The position numbers were made by a program, and so were the translations under genes. Shown piece by piece: positions 1-5,997 of a DNA stretch of 8,857 nucleotides (positions are counted from its first letter, which is position 1; the number at the start of each line of letters is the position of its first letter). Source of the stretch: Rhodothermales bacterium (lineage in GTDB: Bacteria > Bacteroidota > Rhodothermia > Rhodothermales > UBA10348). The stretch lies in the NCBI GenBank assembly GCA_030833605.1, contig JAURGV010000086.1, positions 1 to 8,857 on the forward strand, given 5' to 3'. The notes under the pieces are model-generated. The model had not been told where the DNA came from. It saw nothing but the letters and a program-made list of their open reading frames with translations, and did not search any database.

Positions 1-1
1 C

Positions 2-1474
2 GACGAAGCGTCAGACACCTACGATACCGTTGACTGGATGTTGGCCAACGTCCCAGGAAACAACGGACGGGTCGGTCAACTCGGAATCTCCTACCCTGGC
101 TATTTGGTGAATGCCACCGCTTTTGGTCCCCATCCTGCCATCAAAGCGCTCAGCCCGCAAGCTACGATGGGTGACGGTTGGATGGGTGACGACTTCTTTC
201 ATCAGGGCGCTTTTCGTCTCTCCTATGGATTGGAGTATGCATGGGATATGGAAGCCAGCACCGACGGCAGCATTCCACCCAATCCTGGTCGTTTTGACAC
301 CTACGATTGGTATCGCTCTTTCCCAACATTAGGGGCTATGGCCGATTCGGTTGGAGCGTGGGATTGGCCCACATGGAGGCTTTTTGTGGAGCATCCAACG
401 TACGACGAAGAATGGAAAGGCCGCGCTATTCCACTTCGCCTTACTAAAGCACCCATTCCTACCCTCAGTGTTGGTGGGTGGTGGGATCAGGAAGATATGT
501 GGGGTGTCCCCCATACGTATTCTGCGATGGAAGCCAACGATGCGGAGGGCATCAACCACATCGTGATGGGTCCTTGGAAACACGGCCAATGGTTCACCGA
601 TTCGGGCGATTCGCTTGGGCTGCCTCAATGGGGTAGTTCTACGAGTGATTATTACCGAAAAGAAGTTGAAGCGCCTTGGTTCGCACATTGGCTGAAAGAC
701 AAAGGCGATGGCGTATTTGCTGAAGCCACTATGTTTGATTCAGGCGCGAAGGAATGGAAGAAATTTGATTCGTGGCCTCCGTCTGAAGCCACAAAAACCA
801 ATTTGTACTTCGGTGCCAATGGCAGTCTTTCGTTTGCAGAGCCCGATGCACAAAATGCTTCAGACGCCTACATCAGCGACCCTGCCTTTCCTATCCCATA
901 CAGAGAACGCCCCATAGAGCGCACCTATGACCCCAGAGGATCGGCATGGGGCTCTTGGATGACCGAAGACCAACGCCTTGTAGAAGGCCGTCCTGACGTA
1001 ATGGTATATCAAACCGAGCCATTGCAAGAAGATGTGACCCTTGCCGGAAATGTCGTGGCCAAGCTCGTTGCATCCACCACCGGCTCCGATGCCGATTGGG
1101 TAGTCAAACTGATTGATGTTTTTCCGGATGATACGCCGCCTCGCCCTTGGCTCGGCGGCTACCAACTCATGGTGACCGGTGAAATCATGCGCGGCCGGTA
1201 TTGGAAAAGCTGGGAAGAGCCAGCGCCAATCCCCTCAAATGTACCGACCAACTTTACGGTCGATATGCACAAACAAGCCTACACCTTTAAAAAAGGCCAT
1301 CGGATTATGGTGCACGTTCAGAGCACGTGGTTTCCGGTGCACGATCGCAATCCACAGACCTTTGTCGAGAATATCTTCAAAGCCGAGGCTTCCGACTACC
1401 AGGCCCAAACACACCGCATTTATCGCTCTAGTGGTATGGCCTCGCACTTGGAGTTGGATTTAATCAAAGACTAA
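2..1474 (+). CDS. CocE/NonD-family serine hydrolase, alpha-amino acid ester hydrolase-like (5'-truncated)
   Basis: The reading frame is open from base 2, so the gene begins left of the window. 490 residues are visible; family members are usually a little over 600, so I infer that roughly 130 N-terminal residues, including any signal peptide, are missing. Numbered from the Met at base 38, the nucleophile motif GISYPG gives Ser18 (codon 89-91). GGWWDQEDMWG gives Asp150 (485-487) and GPWKHGQW gives His182 (581-583), completing a Ser-Asp-His triad on an alpha/beta-hydrolase fold. After about residue 310 the sequence matches the jelly-roll C-terminal domain of X-Pro dipeptidyl-peptidase/CocE proteins. 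Asp52, Glu152 and Asp153 sit where alpha-amino acid ester hydrolases carry the acidic cluster that binds a substrate amino group. The reaction is therefore probably hydrolysis of esters or amides of alpha-amino acids, but the true substrate is unknown. The gene converges on hprK with a 45-bp gap and no clear terminator between. Confidence 0.88.
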   Translation, partial: DEASDTYDTVDWMLANVPGNNGRVGQLGISYPGYLVNATAFGPHPAIKALSPQATMGDGWMGDDFFHQGAFRLSYGLEYAWDMEASTDGSIPPNPGRFDTYDWYRSFPTLGAMADSVGAWDWPTWRLFVEHPTYDEEWKGRAIPLRLTKAPIPTLSVGGWWDQEDMWGVPHTYSAMEANDAEGINHIVMGPWKHGQWFTDSGDSLGLPQWGSSTSDYYRKEVEAPWFAHWLKDKGDGVFAEATMFDSGAKEWKKFDSWPPSEATKTNLYFGANGSLSFAEPDAQNASDAYISDPAFPIPYRERPIERTYDPRGSAWGSWMTEDQRLVEGRPDVMVYQTEPLQEDVTLAGNVVAKLVASTTGSDADWVVKLIDVFPDDTPPRPWLGGYQLMVTGEIMRGRYWKSWEEPAPIPSNVPTNFTVDMHKQAYTFKKGHRIMVHVQSTWFPVHDRNPQTFVENIFKAEASDYQAQTHRIYRSSGMASHLELDLIKD

Positions 1475-1519
1475 AACCCCTGCAAGTTGTTGGAGCTCAG
1501 AGGATTAGCGACGAACCGA

Positions 1520-2539
1520 CTATTCGTAATCGTGCTCGAAGTATTCGATGCCACGGCCCACTTCTGAGCTGGAGCCTTTTTTGCGAATGCGCTCTGCGAG
1601 TCGATCCGCAAACACTTCTGCTGGATCATACCCGTAATGGCGTAGGAGGTGATTCATAGCGATCACCTCGCACAATACGGTGACGTTTTTCCCTGGGGTG
1701 ATAGGAAGTTTTACGAGCGGCATGTCGATGCCTAAAATGTCGTACGTCTCATCGACCATGCCCAAACGGGTATACTCTTCGTCTGGGTCCCACACGTGGA
1801 GGTTGACCACGAGTTCAATTCTTTTTTGGAAACGAATGGCTCGAACGCCAAACATGGCTCGAACATCCACCAAACCCAGTCCCCTAATCTCCATAAAGTG
1901 CTGAACCAAGTCGGTTCCAGACCCCATGATGACCTTCTCTTCTTTGCGGGTTGCCATAACAACGTCGTCGGCAACAAGGCGGTGCCCTCTTTCCACAAGA
2001 TCCAGAGCAACTTCACTTTTACCAATACCGGCTGGACCAACGATCAAAACGCCTATCCCATAAATATCGATCAACGATCCGTGTAGAGACTGCGTTTGGG
2101 CAAATTGATCACCCAAAAACTCCCGGAGAACAATCATGAAATCGATTGTTGGATTCTCCGTCATGCAAATGGGAATGCCGACGTTAGTCGCCATATCAAT
2201 CAGCCTTTTCTCCAGCACATTTCCTTCCGTCAGAATGATGCACGGAATGGAAAACTTGAGCAAGTTGTTGAACGCTTTTAGCCGAGCTTCTTCGTCCAAA
2301 TGGGCCAAATACCGACACTCCGTATTCCCGAGGAGCTGAATGCGCTTATAGGTGAACAGCTCAAGGTATCCGGCTAAAACCAGACCCGGCCTATTCAAGC
2401 TACTTTCCGTCACCAAACGGGCATCCAAATCGACCGCATTCAGCAACTTTACGTTCACGCCCACCGTGGTGTTTAGCTGTTCCAATAGGAAAGCCACACT
2501 GATGGAGTCCTTGGTAAAAATTTTTGCTTGTCGGCCCAT
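1520..2539 (-). CDS. hprK: HPr kinase/phosphorylase
   Basis: The 339-residue product has the normal two-part HprK layout. An N-terminal domain (about 1-130) is followed by the kinase domain with Walker A GPAGIGKS at 168-175. An upstream His153 lies in LHGSLIDIYG, the acidic pair Asp191-Asp192 in VADDVV, and the family signature MEIRGLGLVDV at 216-226. In the family this enzyme phosphorylates and dephosphorylates a serine of HPr or Crh according to carbon and energy state, in the cytoplasm. No HPr gene is visible here. The loop near 281-285 reads TPGKN, where I recall RPGRN in well-studied HprKs. The ATG at 2539 is chosen because the protein begins there as expected. In the same frame upstream there are only seven codons before the stop of the ATPase gene. 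The start lies inside an 11-bp tandem repeat. It is the last gene of a tight minus-strand run, so probably co-transcribed. Confidence 0.95.
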   Translation of the reverse strand: MGRQAKIFTKDSISVAFLLEQLNTTVGVNVKLLNAVDLDARLVTESSLNRPGLVLAGYLELFTYKRIQLLGNTECRYLAHLDEEARLKAFNNLLKFSIPCIILTEGNVLEKRLIDMATNVGIPICMTENPTIDFMIVLREFLGDQFAQTQSLHGSLIDIYGIGVLIVGPAGIGKSEVALDLVERGHRLVADDVVMATRKEEKVIMGSGTDLVQHFMEIRGLGLVDVRAMFGVRAIRFQKRIELVVNLHVWDPDEEYTRLGMVDETYDILGIDMPLVKLPITPGKNVTVLCEVIAMNHLLRHYGYDPAEVFADRLAERIRKKGSSSEVGRGIEYFEHDYE

Positions 2540-2556
2540 ACTTAGCCCATACTTAG
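2535..2556 (-). repeat. 11-bp perfect tandem duplication over the hprK start codon
   Basis: CCCATACTTAG occurs twice back to back on the plus strand (2535-2545 and 2546-2556). On the coding strand this puts two copies of CTAAGTATGGG at the start of hprK. The downstream copy supplies the true ATG (2537-2539). The upstream copy supplies a second ATG (2548-2550) followed by GGC and TAA, a two-codon open reading frame that ends just before the real start. The repeat is visible directly; any effect on translation is inference. Confidence 0.9.
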
Positions 2557-2560
2557 CTGT

Positions 2561-3556
2561 CTATGGTACTTCTACCGTGTCGAGAATACGCTGTACAATA
2601 TCCTCACTGTTGATTTCTTCGGCTTCCGCTTCGTACGTAACGGCTACGCGGTGCCGCAACACATCCATCGCAATGCTTCGAATATCTTCCGGGGTAATGT
2701 ACGCACGATGCTGAAGGAATGCGTGTGCCCGTGCTGCTAGATTCAGATTAATGGTCGCTCTCGGAGAAGCGCCGTATTCGATTAGGGGTTTGAGCGCAGC
2801 CAAGCCCACTTTTTCGGGCTCTCTGGAAGCTACTACCAAATCGACAATGTACTTTTCGACTCGCTCGTCAATATAAAGGGCATTCAAAACAGCCCGAGCC
2901 GATAAAATTTGTTTGGGCGTAACAACCGGCTTGACTTCGGGTTTTCCTCCGGTTTTTGCCATGCGACGCATGATTTCTAGTTCCTCATCCCGCGTTGGAT
3001 ACCCGACCTTTATCTTCATCATGAAGCGATCCACTTGCGCTTCGGGTAACGGGTAGGTCCCTTCCTGTTCAATGGGGTTTTGAGTCGCTAGCACCAAAAA
3101 CGGGGCTTCAAGAGGAAACGTGGTGTCGCCGATGGTCACCTGGCGCTCCTGCATACTTTCAAGCAACGCGCTTTGCACCTTGGCAGGAGAACGGTTTATC
3201 TCGTCTGCGAGGATAATATTGGCAAAAATGGGCCCTTTCTTGATAGAGAAACTGCCTTCCTTTGGATTGAAAATAAGCGTTCCAAGCAAGTCGGCGGGCA
3301 ACAAATCAGGCGTAAACTGAATGCGCTGAAAGCGAGTGCCAATGGCGGCCGCCAACGACGAAACGGTTAGCGTTTTGGCCAAACCCGGTACGCCCTCCAA
3401 CAACACGTGTCCATCACCAAGCAAGCCAATCAGCAGCCGCTCAATCATGTATTTTTGACCGACAACTACTCGTCCAACTTCTCGGAGCAAATCATCAACA
3501 AACGCGCTTTCCTGTGCAATGCGGTCATTTACCGCTGAAATATCAAATTCCGACAT
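2561..3556 (-). CDS. MoxR-family AAA+ ATPase
   Basis: Read from the ATG at 3556 the product is 331 residues, the usual MoxR size. It shows Walker A GVPGLAKT (55-62), Walker B IILADE with Asp118-Glu119, a sensor-1 Asn160 in ATQNP, an arginine-finger motif EAQVDRF (Arg177) and sensor-2 Arg266 in GASPRA. This is a complete, apparently active AAA+ motor of the MoxR class, a cytoplasmic ATPase group often acting as a chaperone for von Willebrand A-domain partners. An in-frame TTG at 3584-3586 would add ten residues and overlap the upstream stop codon (TTGA). I prefer the ATG because homologues I recall begin with this MSEFDIS-like segment. The usual MoxR companions (a DUF58 protein and vWA membrane proteins) are absent: the next gene, after 21 bp, is hprK. 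Its client is therefore unknown. The stop codon TAG is in frame with hprK. Confidence 0.92.
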   Translation of the reverse strand: MSEFDISAVNDRIAQESAFVDDLLREVGRVVVGQKYMIERLLIGLLGDGHVLLEGVPGLAKTLTVSSLAAAIGTRFQRIQFTPDLLPADLLGTLIFNPKEGSFSIKKGPIFANIILADEINRSPAKVQSALLESMQERQVTIGDTTFPLEAPFLVLATQNPIEQEGTYPLPEAQVDRFMMKIKVGYPTRDEELEIMRRMAKTGGKPEVKPVVTPKQILSARAVLNALYIDERVEKYIVDLVVASREPEKVGLAALKPLIEYGASPRATINLNLAARAHAFLQHRAYITPEDIRSIAMDVLRHRVAVTYEAEAEEINSEDIVQRILDTVEVP

Positions 3557-3582
3557 TCGTTTTTCTGTTTCTCTCAATAAAA

Positions 3583-4848
3583 TCAAATAATGAACGTTTC
3601 AACGTCTTCGGTCGTATGTTCGGCCGCAATTTCTTTTGCGCGGTCCATAAAGGCAGGCATCGAAAATGCCTGACCGCAAACCAACATACAAGCGCCTTCA
3701 CCCGTTTGTACCACACCAAATATACCATCCATTGCCGCTGATTCCGCTTCTTTTGTAATTAGAGAATGAATGGTATCGGTAGTACTCCAGTCCGCTGCTT
3801 TTGATGCTTGGGAAATCATCATTAGTGCTCCAAAAAACTGCCAATCTTCTTTTTTAAGACCAATAATGAGTTTTTGGACATTCCGATTCTCGGTAACTAG
3901 AAACCGTAGCACTCCTTTACTCTTTCTTGGAACCACCTCAACGGCCTGTTCCAAATCTCTGTGCTCCAAGTTTCTAAGAGATTCGAGGTTCTTAAAACCG
4001 TTCTTTTGAACCTGTTCCAACGCTTGTTGAGCCCTTTCATTTCGATTTTTCGAATCTTTATAGGCTCCCGACCACTTGTCGGACCACTTAATCAAACCCC
4101 AAGCGATCTTATCCGGGGAAGGCCCTTCAATAGGCAAGTTGCTGAGTGTGCCGGTGTCAATAAGCACGAACGGTTCCGTTTGTTGAGCCAGCGACCCAAT
4201 CACATAGGCGGGACTAAATCGACACCCGTACCAGGCGTTTAGCGCCGTTAGGGCCATCGTGCGTATGTCTAGGTCCGTTGCCTTCTTTTTGTCGATTGCA
4301 ACCAATGCTTTGATCATGGTAACCGTCACGGAACCATGGAATGCTGCGCCTAGGGCTGCCGGAACGGTCACCACCAAAGCCACATCATACGTGTTGGTTG
4401 ATTCGGGCGACACCGTTCCAAGTATGGTTTCAAACAACCTGTTTAGGTCTTCGAATGCACTGGAAGTCGATATTTTAGCTTCCGAATGCCCCTGCGATGT
4501 TGCAGGCTTGCCGCCTGGATGAATTCCTGGCGCTTCCACAACAATGGTATGCTTACCACGCGAATTCGGTCGAATCGCCACCGCGGCGCCTTGGCGGGTT
4601 TGTAGCACGAGGGCAAACCCTTCGAAATAATGCGTATGATCGGCCATTAATCCAACGACGCCTGGAGAAAAGGCACTTTCTGCGATGGGTCCCTTTACAC
4701 CTAGTCGATCGACCAACAGCATCCTAGCCCGTTCCATGTATTGCGTAGGACTCAATACTTCATTCGAGCGCATTTTATTCAATGCATACTTGAATGGCTG
4801 GACCAGAGAAGAGGCCTTATTGGCGTTATGTTGACTTAAATCGGTCAT
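3583..4848 (-). CDS. Galactokinase-like GHMP-superfamily protein, probable pseudokinase
   Basis: The 421-residue product aligns by eye along most of a galactokinase. Residues 61-74 (SPGVVGLMADHTHY) replace the galactokinase signature APGRVNLIGEHTDY, with the Arg, Asn and Glu changed and the final Asp replaced by His. The phosphate-binding motif normally like PxGxGLSSSA reads PAALGAAFHGS (163-173). The region of the catalytic Asp (GIMDQ in galactokinases) reads YVIGS (215-219), with Gly218 in place of Asp. This is followed by a conserved VLIDTGTL strand (228-235). The tail keeps RFLVTENRNVQ (315-325), the helix WQFFGALMMISQAS (336-349) and a motif-3-like QTGEGACMLV (381-390). The fold is thus retained while galactose and ATP chemistry look lost, so catalysis is unlikely. 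About 35 residues precede the normal galactokinase start. It begins 9 bp after fmt, and its TGA overlaps a possible TTG start of the ATPase gene. The function is unknown; sugar or nucleotide sensing is a guess. Confidence 0.8.
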   Translation of the reverse strand: MTDLSQHNANKASSLVQPFKYALNKMRSNEVLSPTQYMERARMLLVDRLGVKGPIAESAFSPGVVGLMADHTHYFEGFALVLQTRQGAAVAIRPNSRGKHTIVVEAPGIHPGGKPATSQGHSEAKISTSSAFEDLNRLFETILGTVSPESTNTYDVALVVTVPAALGAAFHGSVTVTMIKALVAIDKKKATDLDIRTMALTALNAWYGCRFSPAYVIGSLAQQTEPFVLIDTGTLSNLPIEGPSPDKIAWGLIKWSDKWSGAYKDSKNRNERAQQALEQVQKNGFKNLESLRNLEHRDLEQAVEVVPRKSKGVLRFLVTENRNVQKLIIGLKKEDWQFFGALMMISQASKAADWSTTDTIHSLITKEAESAAMDGIFGVVQTGEGACMLVCGQAFSMPAFMDRAKEIAAEHTTEDVETFII

Positions 4849-4857
4849 TTTTCGGCG

Positions 4858-5847
4858 TTAGCCTAATGTAATACCTGTTGGGATAGGATTACCCCGAAGA
4901 AAGTCAGAACCATCCATCGCATTTTTACCTTCTTGCTGTACCCGGAGCAACTGAATACATCCCTTTTCGGCCGCTATTACCAGATTGGTCTCGGAATCCA
5001 CAATCTCTCCCGGCGCGCCACATGCCTTATTTTCTTCCACAACACGGGACTCCCAAATCTTGAACCGCTTCCCTTCAAGTGAGGTAAAGGCTCCGGGATA
5101 GGGGGATAAGGCTCTAATTTGATTGTGGATTTCGATGGCTGCCCGGTCCCAATGTATTTCACAGTCTTCTTTAAAGATCTTGGGCGCTGGGGTTGCCTGT
5201 GCATCATTTTGGGCTTCTAGCGCCACCTCACCCTTAAGCAACAAATGGACCGTATCGACCACCGCTTGAGCGCCTAAGACCATCATTCGGTCATGAACTT
5301 CCCCGGCTGTTTCGTTGGGCCCGATGGACATCGAACGCTTGAGCAGCATATTGCCCGTGTCCACTTTCTCTTGCAGCAAGAACGTAGTAACACCCGTTTC
5401 GGTATCACCTGCCATAACGGCTCGGTTAATCGGCGCCGCACCACGATATCGAGGCAGTAGCGATCCATGCAAATTAAAGGTGCCGAGCTTGGACAAGCTA
5501 AAAACACCCGCGGGTAAAATGCGAAACGCAACGACCACCATAATGTCAGGTTTTAGCGCTTCAATTTCTTTTTCGAACTGAGGATCTCTAACATCTTCGG
5601 GCTGAAGAATTGTCGCAATGTTGGCCTCCAGAGCCGCTTTTTTAACAGCGGTTGGCGATACGATCTGACCACGTCCTCGTTTTTTGTCCGGACCAGTGAC
5701 AACCCCAATTGGCTTTAAACCATTGTCTACCAATGCCTTAAGAGATGGGACAGCAAATTCTGGCGTGCCCATAAACACAATCCGCGGCCCTTCGCTCTTT
5801 GCGTGGAGTTCGGCGCTGGATACGGAAGATGTGGATTGGGAGGACAT
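4858..5847 (-). CDS. fmt: Methionyl-tRNA formyltransferase
   Basis: This enzyme formylates initiator Met-tRNA with 10-formyltetrahydrofolate in the cytoplasm, for translation initiation. From the ATG at 5847 the protein has 329 residues. The core opens with RIVFMGTPEFAVPSL at 22-36. The catalytic and folate-binding block FNLHGSLLPRYRGAAPI spans 124-140 with Asn125, His127 and the SLLP loop, and the catalytic Asp163 lies in EKVDTGNML. The C-terminal OB-like domain shows ALSPYPGAF (246-254) and a final DFLRGNPI (315-322). The first 20 residues are a Ser-rich extension that most family members lack. There is no ATG, GTG or TTG between 5847 and the core, so the extension is present if translation starts at or before this ATG. 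A TTG at 5893-5895 would add 16 more residues and is less likely. It is the first gene of a four-gene minus-strand run. No peptide deformylase gene is visible. Confidence 0.96.
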   Translation of the reverse strand: MSSQSTSSVSSAELHAKSEGPRIVFMGTPEFAVPSLKALVDNGLKPIGVVTGPDKKRGRGQIVSPTAVKKAALEANIATILQPEDVRDPQFEKEIEALKPDIMVVVAFRILPAGVFSLSKLGTFNLHGSLLPRYRGAAPINRAVMAGDTETGVTTFLLQEKVDTGNMLLKRSMSIGPNETAGEVHDRMMVLGAQAVVDTVHLLLKGEVALEAQNDAQATPAPKIFKEDCEIHWDRAAIEIHNQIRALSPYPGAFTSLEGKRFKIWESRVVEENKACGAPGEIVDSETNLVIAAEKGCIQLLRVQQEGKNAMDGSDFLRGNPIPTGITLG

Positions 5848-5939
5848 TTGCTTGAGGGAGGCACGTCGCTGGAAAGAATAGCCCGTACGATACAAACCAA
5901 GAATCTGTCAGTCTAGGCTCTTTTCGCTAAGAAATAGCA

Positions 5940-5972
5940 AAGGGCGCGCCGGACGTTGTCCGGCGCGCCCTT
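5940..5972 (-). terminator. Long GC-rich hairpin, probable terminator after the GWxTD gene
   Basis: A perfect 15-bp inverted repeat (5940-5954 with 5958-5972) closes on a 3-base loop. It begins 25 bases after the stop of the GWxTD gene. Each arm contains the self-complementary 8-mer GGCGCGCC. On the minus strand the stem is followed only by TTTGCTATTTC, a weak T-run, while a run of six T lies before the stem. It is therefore not a textbook intrinsic terminator for that direction. Its position between two genes and its strength still favour termination or 3'-end protection. Confidence 0.55.
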
Positions 5973-5997
5973 AAAAAAGTGTGTTTCAACCTACGAA

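Larger units (their letters stand above)
1520..5847 (-). other. Predicted operon: fmt, galactokinase-like gene, MoxR ATPase gene, hprK
   Basis: All four genes are on the minus strand with gaps of 9 bp, 26 bp (or a 2-base overlap if the TTG start is used) and 21 bp. There is no hairpin or promoter-like sequence between them. A strong hairpin lies just upstream of fmt and separates it from the preceding gene. Co-transcription is inferred from spacing alone. I could not point to a convincing promoter in the 92 bp between the hairpin and the fmt ATG. Confidence 0.7.

Noticed and set aside
1475..1519. Possible bidirectional terminator between the convergent hydrolase and hprK genes
   Set aside because: I found no inverted repeat of useful length and no T-run in the 45-bp gap.
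2352..2714. Plus-strand open frame of 120 codons opposite the hprK/MoxR junction
   Set aside because: It is antisense to two confident genes, with no motif and a Ser/Arg-rich composition typical of a shadow frame.
2561..3556. Reading the MoxR ATPase as part of an antiphage or other defence island
   Set aside because: No vWA, protease, nuclease or toxin partner is present and the neighbours are housekeeping or regulatory genes.
3583..4848. Annotation as an active galactokinase (galK)
   Set aside because: The signature, phosphate loop and catalytic Asp are all altered, so only the fold relationship is supportable.
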